Assembly: GCA_011009095.1 (NCBI GenBank)
Contig: VTPC01090900.1
Coordinates: 130,856 to 194,855 of the forward strand
Reading direction: 5' to 3'
Length of the DNA stretch: 64,000 bases
Origin: Ignelater luminosus
Lineage: Eukaryota > Arthropoda > Insecta > Coleoptera > Elateridae
Part shown: positions 22,264 to 34,029 of the stretch, piece after piece
Numbering within the stretch: position 1 is the first letter of the stretch
Layout of the letters: every line of letters begins with the position of its first letter
Notes under the pieces: generated by a model
Seen by the model: only the letters and a program-made list of their open reading frames with translations
Told to the model about the DNA's origin: nothing
Database searches by the model: none
Program-made: the position numbers and the translations under genes

Positions 22264-23549
22264 GTTTTCTGGATTTTCTAAATTAAAACTAAATGCTAAA
22301 AATGCATTTCGAGAAAGCTTAATTATCAAAATAACCAACGATACGAAAATGAATGAGTAATCATGATATGACAATAAATAAATTATATCTATCTCTCTTT
22401 CTCTCCCTCTGTCTTAAATCTTTCAAGTTTAGATACTTACGAAAATAATTGTTCTAGTTAGTTTTCAATAACCACGTACTCTTTTGAAATAGTCTAGTGT
22501 CGTCTCCAATGCCCAGCACGCTAGAATGTTCGCCAAAAACAGCTCAATCAAGATGTTTCCTTTCCTGCAACCAGCTTAACGTTGCTCTATTTACAGTGCC
22601 ACATACAGCTTTATATGCTGATTTAAAATCTGCTTGAAAAAGTTCAAAATGTCGAACCCGCCAGAAGTTATTAAAAAAAAAAACCTAAAAACTGTCATTT
22701 TCTTGAATGTCAAATGTTTCATAAGAAAGTCACTGTGGTTTACCAAGATGCTGCCAGAAACCTGAAAGTAAAAGGGGTTACCTACTTGGCTAATCGATTG
22801 CACGTGCATCAGTTTCAACTAGGAACTTAATGATATAATCTCTTCTGCTCATCTGGCAACTTGGTTGTATCAAGTTTGACTTTCGGCATTAAAATCTCTT
22901 TCATTAGCAGTCTACTCTGGCTAATTTATTGTCACAGTGAAACCTTGATACCTTTCCTTAAAACGCTTTGGTTCTACTAGGAACTGAGTTTTACTGAAAT
23001 AAAGCAACTGCAATATTTTTTTGTCCAACACAAATTGGTAAGATTTTGGTTAAAAGAACTTAAGGACACATCTAGAACAAAGAAGTAATTTTTAGAATGG
23101 AATCTGGCGATTATAGATCTAACTATTTACCTTAGAAAGTCTTGCTAACGATTTTTTTACAAACAGCATTGGTACGAGTCTGGTACGCCCTTATTGTATT
23201 GTGAAAATGTCGTTTGATACCATTTTAAGTCACTTTATTATGTCTTTAAGAACGTAACCAATAATGATATTTATTATCTCGAGTCTTGTTTCAATTTCCA
23301 TATATGAATTACCCACTAATTTAGTAAAATGAATACAAAGGGCGATAAAAAGATACAAAACAACAAAACATACTAAAACTTTAATTTGAAAAATCCATTA
23401 TATAATTATTGAAATAGAAGATTCTAACTCTACAAAGTCTGTAATTATCACATTTCTTACATAATCATATCGTCAGATATTAATAAATACACGCGCCTGC
23501 ATCTTACATTCTATGTACTAGATGTATTTTTGCTTTTATCAATCTTATG
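22264..23549. other. Gene-free stretch; includes 3' flank of gene D
   Basis: AT-rich. A short CT-rich run is at 22392-22412. The last part, about 23440-23549, is the 3' flank of gene D on the minus strand and resembles the DNA after genes A and B (for instance ATGTGATAATTACAGACTTT read on the minus strand). Confidence 0.5.
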
Positions 23550-25004
23550 TCATTTTAAACTTTGCTGTATTTCTTCTAACGTTTTTCCTTTTGTTTCTGG
23601 CACACACAAGTACGAAAATATTGTACTTAGAAAGCAACAAAACGAAAATAAATAAAATGGAACGTATAAACCAAAATTAGAAGTTAAAACTTGAAATAAT
23701 TTTGAAATTGTTAAAATATAAATGGAAAAGCTAATATGAATGACGCATAAAGCCTTACTTTTTATACTTGCAGAAAACAACTCAGAAAGCATTAACGTAG
23801 GCATAATTCCAAGACCAGAAGAAAATACCACCGTATACGCTAACATACCAGCAAGAGGCATCCATTTGAAATCGGCTGTGTCCATAATGTGATGTTGATC
23901 AACGCAGAAATAGGAAGCTTCAATTAGTAAAACAACACCGCACGCAAAACTGGAGAATGTCATTAACGGTTTCCTTCCAAATCTATCCACAAAAAATGCA
24001 GTTGTAGAAATCAATACACATAATATAGCACTATATATTATAGCTGACATGGATGCAGATATATCTCCACCGGCTTGTTGAAACATGAACTGGGTGTAAA
24101 CAGCAAATGCTGGAAAACCACTTAACTGTTGAGCACCTCTAATTGCTATTGATAGCAACAATGCTTTCCTGTTAGTTGGAATAGTAAAGATGTCTTTAAA
24201 CGTTCCAGATTCGGAAACTTGCCGTTTGACGTCTTTGGTTAACGAAACGAATTCGTCCTCAACATTGTTCGTCCATCTTAATATTCTAAGTGATTCGCGA
24301 GCTTTGCCTTCTTGTTTTTTCGTTAGTAGAAAGTATGGAGTTTCTGGTAATAGTAGCATGAGAAGAAGGTAAATGATAGGTAATGATATAAAAATGTAAG
24401 CAGTCGTACGTATGCTGTAATATGCTCCAATTATATTGACTAATAATTGCCCGAAATATATACCAATTGCAAGTAGATTTCCCCAAGAACCTCTCACGCT
24501 CGGTATGGCAATTTCACCTATATAAGCTGCTCCAGCATTAAAAATCACCGCATCTGCTATTCCGCTTAAAAATCTCGAAAGATAAAATATATAGGTATTT
24601 TCAGCTGTGATTATCAATATCCAAGCTAACAAGTGAGGAACTGCCATGAACATTAGTAATGGTTTTCTGCCAAATAAATCAATAAGTATTGCCATGATTG
24701 GAGAGCTAACCGCACTTGCTACTGGAGGAATTACAGTGAGATATGAAGCTTCTTCTAGTGTCATTATAGTTTCTAAATGGGTAGAATTTGATATTAATAT
24801 AGGAATTGCCGGTGAAGTCCAAGAAAAATGGACTGCACTTGTAACAGCAGCAAGCGACACTAAAAATATAAATATAAAGAAATATTAACAGCAGCAAGTT
24901 GTCCAAAAAATTTTACCTGTGAAAATTCCAAAAACTTGAGTCCAAGTATTGGGTTGCTTATTGCAAGGAACGAATTTTTGTAAAACATTTTGTTGGAGCA
25001 ACAT
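23550..25004 (-). CDS. Tret1-like sugar transporter D, complete, short C-terminus
   Basis: Exon 1 25004-24917 (88 bases, as in B), intron 24916-24860 (GTAAAA...TTTTTAG, phase 1), exon 2 24859-23550; 465 residues. Motifs: DLFGRK loop 2-3, GEIAIPSVRG, PETPYFLL, QQLSGFPAF, DRFGRK, SELFSASIKSKA, PETKGKTLEEIQQSLK. It ends with TGA directly after SLK, whereas A and B carry 12-13 more residues; the matching codons are still visible downstream (reading HKIDKSKNTSST), so a new stop has trimmed the cytoplasmic tail. That tail is variable in the family, so function may be kept. Closest to A. The ATG at 25004 matches that of B. Confidence 0.92.
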
Positions 25005-25045
25005 TTTAACTTCTACAGTTTGTGATGACTTTTTTAATTTAAAAG

Positions 25046-25114
25046 TAGAAATAAGGTGATTGTTATGCACAGCATTTAGATAATGCTTGTCATTCCTTAA
25101 TCTACATTTATGAT
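25046..25114 (-). promoter_or_regulatory. Conserved proximal 5' block of gene D
   Basis: Minus-strand block with CATAAATGTAGATTA and ACAAGCATTAT, then CACCTTATTTC, matching B and C. Farther out, the CTAAGATTTTTTAC word near 25140 also matches C, but the MITE found upstream of B and C is missing. Confidence 0.45.
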
Positions 25115-25759
25115 AAATAAATAAAAAATTGTTTTTTTTGTAAAAAATCTTAGCAGAAAAGGGAAAAGAGACAAGGATGAATGTGCATTAATACTCATAA
25201 TAAATTTTTATCAGCTTGAGTAATTAATAGTTACAGTAAAACATGTGATACGTATCCTTAACTACACTGCTCCACAAAATTAATGTATCACTGTTAAAAT
25301 TATAACTTTAATAAATTGATTTAACAAAAATTTTAGAATTCAGGTCATCCACGTCCCAAATTCGGTGTAGACCGATATTTTAAGTACTATTAGTATGTTT
25401 TCTAATTCCGCCATTGCTTGTCCCAAGCCAGGATGAAAAAGGAGGAGGGATAGAAGAGTAGCAAGGAAAAACTTGAGTTCAGCTGGTCCGACTGATAGTA
25501 ACCAGTGAAAGTTCCATCCCATGAATACGGGTGTAAATTGGTCAACAGTCTTGTAAAGTGGAAAACCACCCATTACAATGGGGCGGAAGAAGAGAATTCC
25601 AGATTAGAGGTTAGGATGGCTCTATGGCCATCGACCCTATTTCTGAAAAAACGATATAAGCACTTAAAAGCTTAGAAATTCGCCTCGGAAGTCGCATAGA
25701 TCAAATAGAAAACGACAGGGCTCCAATAAAATGCCAATGAGTTATAATTATAGAATTGG
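25115..25759. other. Gene-free stretch, probably LINE 5' sequence in part
   Basis: Distal 5' flank of gene D, then from about 25340 sequence that runs into the LINE fragment below. No coding frame is supported. Confidence 0.35.
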
Positions 25760-26390
25760 TACTACATATGATAAGGTCTCTAACGGATTACAAAGGCTCA
25801 AAACTGATGTAGAGTACTAACTGAGATAAAGCAAAAAGGTCAAAGGACCAAAATTAAAAAAGACTACGTACATTTCTACAGTGGAGCAGATAGATTCAAA
25901 CGAGCAAAGAGCGGAATCTCTATTGTCATACATAAGAAATGGCAAAGACGTATTAGTAGTTGGAATAAAACAAACGAAAGGATTGTAACAGTTGAAATAA
26001 AACTATATACATAATTGGAGTGTACGTGTCGATAAATACGGCAACTATACAAGAAAAAGATTCTATGGAAGAATTGATAAATGTACTAAATACAGTATAG
26101 AATAGAGGAGAGATTATAATGATGGAAGAGTTTATTTGCAGAATAGGCCAAAGCAAAGATAATGATGTGGTGGGACCTTTTGGAGAAGACGAAACTAATG
26201 GTAGTGGAAATAGATTAATTGACTTATGTGACCAATTCTCCCTAACAGTATGAAATGGCTTCTTTCAGTACAGATGGATACATAAAGTTACGTATCTCCA
26301 AAGTCAATAAACAATTATGTTATTATACGAGAGCAATCAAAATTAAAAGTTATAGAGCAGAATGCTTATCAAGATAAATTGTAACTGTAA
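25760..26390 (+). pseudogene. LINE endonuclease-domain fragment
   Basis: Broken frames read HFYSGADRFKRAKSGISIVI and HKKWQRRI (about 25870-25950), then GVYVSIN (about 26020), then RIGQSKDNDVVGPFGEDETN and GSGNRLIDLCDQFSLTV (about 26140-26255), and WIHKVTYLQSQ (about 26280). These are the successive blocks of the AP-like endonuclease of an arthropod non-LTR element. The DFN-type catalytic block is degraded (EEFICR). No RT follows. Confidence 0.78.
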
Positions 26391-26479
26391 TTTATAGAAC
26401 ACGCAAAAAATTGATACAGAAGCCGAGACAGTAAATCGCATACAATTCAACACTGAACAAACTTCAGGATTTAATCCGG

Positions 26480-27690
26480 AAGCTTGGGTTTATGTTTCCA
26501 GGGTCGTTGTTGGGCTTTTGAATGGTAGGCATACAGTGTAGGTTCCATCTTGGTTTCTTTGCATTGTTTGGCTGTAGTATTCTTCACATATCTTTTCATC
26601 TTCTGTTAACTCCCGTTAACTTCTTTCAATTTCCAGAATTTGGTTAATTGTTTATCTTCCTTAATATATGTGACCATACTGACGATGTTGATGTTGCTAC
26701 CCGCTTTTTTTGCTGTTCTCGACAGAATCCGTTCGAATTGTGTGTGTTGGCCCATTACTCCATCTTTGCTTTTGTGTAGACCAGCCAGTGTGAAAGTGCT
26801 GATGTCTTTTGCCCCCAGTATGATGTCTAATGGTCCTGGATTTGCAAATATGGGGTCGGTTAACATGCGATTGTTCCATTCACTTATATCGCTTTCTAGT
26901 GGCTTTCTGGGTAATGCGTTTGTTAGTTTTGATAAGACTAACAGTGTTGTGTTCAGCCGTAAGTTACAGGTGAACTGGTGATTTGAGTGGTGGTCGTTTT
27001 GGGTTGCTCACTTTCCAGTCCGGACACTTCTGCATTGACTTTGCTTCTTGGCAGGGCTAATAGTTGAGGTGCTTGCTCGGTGATGAGCGATGCTTGGGAA
27101 CCTGTGTCTATGAGTGCTCTCAGAATCTCGTAGGTGCCATTTGTTTTCTTTGCTCGTATTAATGCTGCAGCCAATAATACATCGACTTCTTGCCGTGCGA
27201 CATTGTTGCTCACGTGTTGCGATGAGCGTTCTCTTGGTCGACTTGCTTGTTGCCTGGGTTGATCTTTATGGAGCAGTGTGTGGTGTTCCTGGTGACACTT
27301 ATGGCAGCGTCTCCAGATGTGATATTTCTGGTTGTTGTTGTGCGTCAAACATTTAATGCACAGGTTGTTGTCCTGGGCAAAGCGGTACCTCTGGTTGAGA
27401 TGTAGATCGCGGAATTTCTCACAATGATTGTGTTATTCACTTGCTGTTGATTGTGCATTCTTTTGTTTTGATTCTCTCATTGCTTCTAAGCATTGCAATC
27501 GTTTTTGAAGAAATTTGACTAAATTCTTGTAGTTTTGGACTTCCTGGGAGTTTTCTAACGACTGCTCATATAATAGGTTGGTGTCTGAATTCCATTTCCT
27601 GATGATTATGTGTATTGGTAGCACTGGGAATGGCTGTCTATGTTCACGCAGACGCAGCGGTGTGCGCGCAAACAATTTTGTCATTCATGT
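26480..27690 (-). pseudogene. BEL/Pao retrotransposon gag-protease-RT fragment
   Basis: On the minus strand from about 27690: gag C-terminus (NYKNLVKFLQKRLQCLEAMR), a Cys/His zinc-knuckle region (CEKFRDLHLNQRYRF, CIKC, then CHKCHQEHHTLLH at about 27290-27330), an aspartic protease with ALIDTGSQASLIT (about 27080-27125), then after a frameshift the RT lead-in (PGPLDIILGAKDI at about 26820-26850) and KFWKLKEV, and CEEYYSQTM with TVCLPFKS (about 26530-26590). No RT catalytic core, integrase or complete LTRs follow. The order is diagnostic of BEL/Pao. Confidence 0.85.
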
Positions 27691-27699
27691 CATTGTGTT

Positions 27700-29093
27700 T
27701 ATTGTGTTATGTACGTTGTACGTGCGTTGTGTATTATCAGTGATCCAGTATTAATTAAATCTTGTAATAAAGTTGTGTGACTATTTTTTTACGTTTATTG
27801 TCTGTTTGATTATCAATTGTGGGACTGGAATTAGGTAATAAATCCATTTGACAGTACCCTTACAGAACAACTGATGATCTTTCTTCAAGTAGCTCAGATA
27901 AATCAAATTTTGCTAATAAGTTTTTAACACATTTGTGGACTGAACTGTTTTGCAAAAGCTATTATGGTATGGACACGTCAAAAGAATGGAAGAATAAAGA
28001 CGGCCCTTACGAATATACGAATGAACCAATTTCTCTATTGCTCGATATCTCGAGTTGATTTTTTGTTCCTTGATTTTTGATTTTTCTATTTTCTGATTAC
28101 TCAGTTTTTCTAGTTCTCGCTATCTTTATTTCTTGTTATATACAAACTTTGTTTACTGTATAATGTATGTATTTAACAAAACAGTTAAAGAGAAACCGAC
28201 AAAAGATAGGTGAACAACTGTGGAATTGCATCATTTTATTTAAGAAATTTGCCTGTTGTGCCATATTAACATTATTTATTGTGCTTAAGTTTAAATCTTA
28301 AGTAAATACAAAAAACGTAAACAGTAACACTAAAACAAAAGACATCAGATATGAAATTAGACTAGTAATACGCTAATTTCTTGGTGCACTGTATGAACAG
28401 AGTTGTGATAAATTTATGCTTTATTTTTTCTAGTTAAATAATAATATTTGAATTTCTTTATTTGTAGATTAGTAAATTTCTAAGGAAAGTAAGCTTAATT
28501 TTATATAATTTTTATATTATTTAAAATTTGAAAAATAGATATTAATCCAACTTAATGCCTGGAGAACAAATATTACAAACTTTAAAAAAGTAAACTGTTA
28601 TAACGTATTACAGAATACATTGGGATTATTAAATATATCCATACGGTTAATTGAAGTTGATTATGTCAACATTCTCAATGCATAATTAGCTAATATAAGC
28701 ATGATTATGACGCACAAATAAAAACGTCAGAAAGTATCACAGTTAGTAGAGAAACATTCATTCAATATTTTTTATAAAGTGAATATTCACAGAGCTAGAA
28801 ACTGTGTACGGACTTTTGCAGGACCCTGCACATTATTTTGAGAAACTAACTAAAATTAATGATTAAAGTTAACAGCAACTGTACGAATAAACAATGCAAA
28901 TAGCAGATTGTACAGATAAGATAACAAAATTTAAAATTCACGGTCTTTTAAGAATTAATATTTTATTACTGCGATGACCTAGACCTTTACTGCTTTTATT
29001 ACATGTCTATGATAATCATATAAATTCTTTATTTGTTTAAAAATGATAGAAGTATAGTAAAACTACCTTGTTACATTAACACCAATTAACACT
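27700..29093. other. Gene-free AT-rich stretch
   Basis: The first 170 bases could belong to the 5' leader or LTR of the BEL/Pao copy. The rest shows no gene, TIR or tandem repeat that I can support. Confidence 0.4.
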
Positions 29094-29583
29094 CAGGGCC
29101 GTGCCGTGCTATGCTATGATAGAGGGAGGCGGTCGGTCGCATCAGGCAATCTTTGGATGTCTTGAATTATTTGTATTAACACTCCCTGTCTCTGTAGCTG
29201 TAGCTAATGGGGAAAAAGTTTTTCCAAATTAAAATTAATAAAACACTACTTAAGAAGTTCAATAAGCCAAATAAATTTAGAAATCTGTCATTAATTTCTA
29301 TAGAATCTACATTGCCTGCCACTCTAGACTACATATCCTTAATCACCAACTTTGCTAAAGTTAAAGTTAGAAAGGTAAAACTATAGTAGTAGATTGTTGT
29401 AGTTGATAGTTGATATCATTATTTTAAAGTACTATAGTTTATATTTTCAAAATAAAAATAGTATTCGTACATTTTGTGCAGTTTTTTTAAATCACAATGG
29501 AAAGTTATTTTAAAGAAAAAACATTTAAGGAACAGCATTTTGAAGACTTGCATCATACTGAGAAAATCTACAACACGGCCCTG
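29094..29583 (+). mobile_element. hAT element remnant with TIRs and 8-bp target duplication
   Basis: Ends CAGGGCCGTG (29094) and CACGGCCCTG (to 29583), flanked by TTAACACT and TTAACATC, an 8-base duplication with the last two bases different. Inside, 29153-29385 encodes pieces of the hAT C-terminal dimerisation region: LTLPVSVAVANGEK, then SKLKLIKHYLRSSISQ, then LDYISLITNFAKVKVRK, separated by frameshifts. 490 bp, so most of the transposase is deleted. Confidence 0.82.
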
Positions 29584-30863
29584 TTAACATCTTATTTGAT
29601 AAAAAAAATCAAACGACGGTAGGTATACCTTTGATAAAGGGAGCTTTTGAAGTTTAGCTAAACCATCAGATAACTATGTTATTTGTTTTATTTCTAATTA
29701 AACGAATATTTAAATAAATGTTGCAAATGAACTAGCCTTCCTGAAGTGTAGAGAAGGTTGCTCACAAATTACTAAAGAAATCTGTAGTATCTTTACCTTC
29801 TAAAATATTAGGAAATAAAAATTCAAATGCAGGTGGCAATAAAATTGATTGTAATGGCCTGCTTTCGCCTTATCTCAAAATTGGAAAGTGATGACATTTT
29901 ATCTTCGTATAAAATACGTTTTTACATTATGGTTTAGTGTTTCTACCAGCCTATACGCATTTATTTTCTGCATAATGACCATGTCTGACTCATTGTATCT
30001 TCGGAAATAAATTCTCTAAGAGGATTATATTAAGATACCTATGCTGACAAAAACAGTGATTAGATAAAGTCGTACAACACTCAACCTCTGTGAACAAGAA
30101 ACCCTTTGGATTTATTCAAAAAAGTTTTTACGTAAATATGAATATTAGTTATTCTAGTTTAATGTTTTCAAAACTTCACAAATAGAAAATGCGCCTTGGA
30201 TCTCTGATCAACAATAAAACACTTTTACCTATAAGTATAAATTTGTTTCTAACATTTCCTGGTATCGAATCTCTTGAAACATTTAGTTTTCGCTAGAAAT
30301 CCTTCTCTCTTGTGTAAACATCGCTTAGACTCTTTTTGATATTTTTGCTGATAAAAAACACGTGCAGAATTATTCGAAGATTTGTAAACTGGTCTGGTAA
30401 TGGTTTACGATATCAAAGATTGTTTCAAAATAAGACGATCTCAAGAAAAAATCAATATACAATAAGAGAGAGGAAGTCGAGAAGTCAGACCAGCGCATCT
30501 AGAGGAGGAGGTAGTCAGTTGCCCGTATTCAAACAAAAGGTGGATTTGATTTTCAGTTAGAAGCTTCTCGGAACTTACTTACTTATTATTACTAACTAAT
30601 AAACTAAAATTGATCGTTGTTTCCGGTTTTATCACTCACATAAAGATTACATTTTTAAAGATTTTAAGTAACAGATTTAAAAGTTGTAACGTAGCCTTGT
30701 GCTACAATGATACTTAAATTAAACGACTCTTTTGGTCATATCCCGTTGAACTCAAAAGGTGGCTTTGAGGGTGCAAAGGTGGTTATAATCATAATAAAAG
30801 AACTACAAGTCGATTCAAGACGTATATTAAAGTACAAACAAAAAAATATAAAGAAACTCAAAA
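29584..30863. other. Gene-free AT-rich stretch
   Basis: No supported coding frame, RNA gene or repeat structure seen. Confidence 0.4.
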
Positions 30864-31445
30864 CTAATACATAATGTAGCTAAATACAAAATACCTAAAC
30901 ACGTAAGTATTGCATATTGGGAACCTTAAATTCAACGAATGCAAAGAAAAAATTATAACAAAGTAAATTGCAATAAATTCATATCCATAATGAAATAAAT
31001 TTACTAGAACGCCCAGTATAATTGTGCAAATGTAAGTAAATGCAAATAAATAATTCAAAATAATACTTTTTCGTATAAGAAAGATTTTGTAGATAACATA
31101 AAAATTTAGAAGAAAGAAGAAAGTAAGATAAACGAATGATAAGAAAATAACTATTTCAAGTAGGCCGACAATAAAAACAAGTAGGTATACAATACATTGC
31201 TTTTGTAAACAGTAATTTTTTAAAGAACGTTTGGATTTTATGAGATTAAGTGTTTTAACTGGATTATAAATAAGACTTCTACAAAACAAAGACGATGTAT
31301 GACGTGTAAGTATGTTATTATGCCGAATATTTACGGAAAGCGCGTATGACCTAGATACCAATTCAAAGCCAAGAGATGTAGAAAGATGCTTTGATGTAAG
31401 TTGAGTATGTGTAAAAAATTCCAACGATTTTTTATTTTCATCCAA
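30864..31445 (-). other. Unassigned 193-codon open frame with hydrophobic segments
   Basis: A minus-strand frame open for 193 codons in very AT-rich DNA. The first half is polar (RSYALSVNIRHNNILTRHT); the second has about four hydrophobic stretches (IVYLLVFIVGLLEIVIFLSF, FFFLLNFYVIYKIFLI, TYICTIILGVLVNLF, FIAIYFVIIFSLHS). It has no ATG near its start, only TTG. I do not recognise the family. It could be an exon of a multi-TM protein such as a chemoreceptor, or an AT-rich chance frame, which is more likely. Confidence 0.2.
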
Positions 31446-32806
31446 CCAAGCTCAGTAATTTTATGAGAATTATGATCATAGCAACGTAAGCAAAAGTAAA
31501 TCGACAACACCAATTTTGCATCTTTTGAATGCGGTATTTATAAATCACGTCAAGACGGGACAGTAAATAAAGTTACAAAATTAAAATGTGACAAGACTAG
31601 TCATTCAGATAACGTTTTGCGCTGGTTAAAATCTAAAATATCTCTTTTAGCATATAATAATCTAAAGGAGGAATAAGCCTTTTGTCTTTTACCAGTGAAT
31701 TTATAGACAGAACTTATCAACAATTGGTATGGTTAAGGTGTTGGCCATTATGGTTTTTATGGAGCTTAGATATATACAAAAAACTATTTGTTTCTCAACT
31801 AGAGTGTGGCCTCTTATAGCTATTTTTGAACATAAAATTCATTTTACGTTTCTCAACTAAAATCTGAACAATATCGTTCAAATACACTTTCATTAGCAAT
31901 TAGTTACATTTTTTTGGTAAGTTCTGTTGCATTAGGTAACCGCTGCAGCAGAAGTGTAAGTTACAAGATTAAGCTGCAGAAAAATAAAAATATGTTCGCA
32001 CAAAGGCGTTTTGTGTAACAGAGCTAAACTGTTTTCGCGAATCTGACAAATATTATACATTTAATGATAACGATAAAGTTGTTAAAATTACCAAGGTTGA
32101 ACAAGAAATATTTGATTTAGAAACCAATTCAAAAATAATTTGTTTTTTAAAATATGTATACTCCTAGAAAATCATTCTGATAAGAAGTGAAAACACGACG
32201 ATTAAGGAGCATATCCCGTGGAGGTTGTTCTGGATTTACGTCCTTTCCTAACTAAGTTTGCAGATGATACAGGTGTTGTTTAGTAGCTGCAGATACGGGT
32301 GACAGAGACGACAATTTCACTGATTCAACAAGTCCGGGATAATATTATTATTACAACTACTGTAGAAAAATCAATAGTTAACATCACAGTCGTACTTGAC
32401 GAAGACGTGGATCTCTTTGGTCTTTTGTTCTTGAAACCTGGCAAGGAAAACATTGAAACGAAATTCTACAGTTTTTCAAACATCGAACAAATATGCTCAG
32501 TGTAAGTAACATGCTCTATTCTTACACGTCTTGTAATACTACTTCAGCGCCCTTTAATGTAGTGTAGCTTAGTACGATAAAAATGTTTGCAAAACGTCCG
32601 GTTTTGTACTCATTTCCATAAGTTTTTCAACAAGAAAATTGCCCTTCGTAGGTTATCGTTGATAATAGAGTTCTGCCAAATCGACTAGATTCAATGTACC
32701 AGTAAGTTTGCCATCTCTCCCACCTAACAGCTACTAAACAACAGCTGTACGTGTGTATTATCAGGTGCAAGCTAGATTAGAAAAGGACGCAGATCCGGGA
32801 CCGTGG
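31446..32806. other. Gene-free stretch
   Basis: No gene is supported. A 68-codon frame at 32299-32505 ends just before CAGTGTAAGT, which could be a splice donor, but nothing else supports an exon. Confidence 0.35.
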
Positions 32807-33036
32807 AGGATGAGTGTTAAGCAGTTAACGTGTTGGGGTCTATTACATATGTCCTTTTATGTGTTTTCTGGGTTACCTGTTTTAAGTAATAGCGTTAGTG
32901 TGAAGAGAACAAAGGCTTTTATAACATTACTGCTACCTGCGCCGGACGTGCTTTTGAACAGTTCACAGTTGTGCGAAACGTTGCAGTGTAAACTGTGGAT
33001 AAATAAAAATAGAACCTACATGCTCGACTGTTTGTG
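32807..33036 (+). CDS. Possible first exon of an unknown secreted or membrane protein
   Basis: ATG at 32807 in a purine-rich context (GGACCGTGGAGGATGAGTG). The 77-codon frame starts MSVKQLTCWGLLHMSFYVFS, which looks like a signal peptide, and continues with FITLLLPAPDVLLNSSQLCE and a possible N-glycosylation site (NSS). The frame ends at TGGTAA; a splice donor at G/GTAATT (33036-33037) would leave it open. Base composition is higher in GC than the flanks. The family is not recognised. No second exon could be assigned, so this is weak. Confidence 0.22.
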
Positions 33037-34029
33037 GTAATTTTCATAACTACTTGTAATCTTGCTTGATTGATTTCCCCCACCGAATATGATAAGATTA
33101 ATCTCATTGATTTTTCTGGCATGGCAAATGATTGAAGATGGAGATGATGCTAAAAATGACGATCAATAATTTCAAGAAAATTACTACGACGAACTGCAAA
33201 TCCAAAAAAAACCGATAACAATGATCAAAGCGGTTCCCAGCCGAAGATGAGTGGCCGTTTAAGTTCTGGAGCTTCTTGGTATTAATGGTTTTGCGGCGTC
33301 GATACATTTATCATGTTCGGGTCCACGCGGCTGCAGACCGTGGGTGGCTTGGCAGTATAGCAGCGGTAGTTAGTCGGCGTTCATGATAGTGATGATGTTG
33401 CTACCGATGGAGATAGTGATTGTCGGCATGAAAAATTATTTGTTGGTAATTGGAATAAAATAAGAAAAATAATTGTTGGTACATGTGTGATGATATCATT
33501 GAAGGCCGGCTATTGTTGTATATTAGGTGTCCACATGTTGCCAAACAGATGTTGGTTGTCGAATATGGTTCGAAGACCGTGTGTTGGGGTCCGCGATAGG
33601 GGCAGTGCATATGGTTAGATACACATTGGCTGCCGCAGGCGTTGCCGTCCGATGCTGTACACAAAGATGATGATGATGATGAAGTGAACAACGTACGCAG
33701 GAGAAAAGTTTAAACTCACAAAAGTAGTGCTCGTAGTGTGGGGCATACAAATGGTTTTCAGGACCACACCTCTACACGTGCGCTTGTAGAGGTGAGGAAA
33801 AATGGAAATCATAATTGTTCCTACTTCTGCGGAGCAGGCATGAGCTATTTCGGCCAAGATGGAATTTGATTTAAAAGGCGGACGTTGCTGCACGCGGTCA
33901 AGGATAGAATGGGATGGTTGATAGCAAGCTTTTGTTTAAAACCCCTCGCAACATGTTTGGGCTGGTCGGTCAGGAGGTAAGTCTGGAGGTCCGGTCTGGT
34001 GCCCAGTTCTCCGTCAGTTTACCGTCGCC
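33037..34029. other. GC-richer stretch without a recognised gene
   Basis: Contains a 26-codon frame at 33089-33169 (MIRLISLIFLAWQMIEDGDD start) that looks like a signal peptide plus an acidic tail, followed in the same frame after TAA by FQENYYDELQIQKK. From about 33300 the sequence is unlike the AT-rich flanks and contains a short GAT run at 33665-33682. It may be the 5' part of the LINE that follows. Confidence 0.3.

Noticed and set aside
25340-25573. 77-codon minus-strand frame (MGGFPLYKTVDQF start)
   Set aside because: It lies opposite sequence that leads into the LINE endonuclease fragment; no family or gene context supports it.
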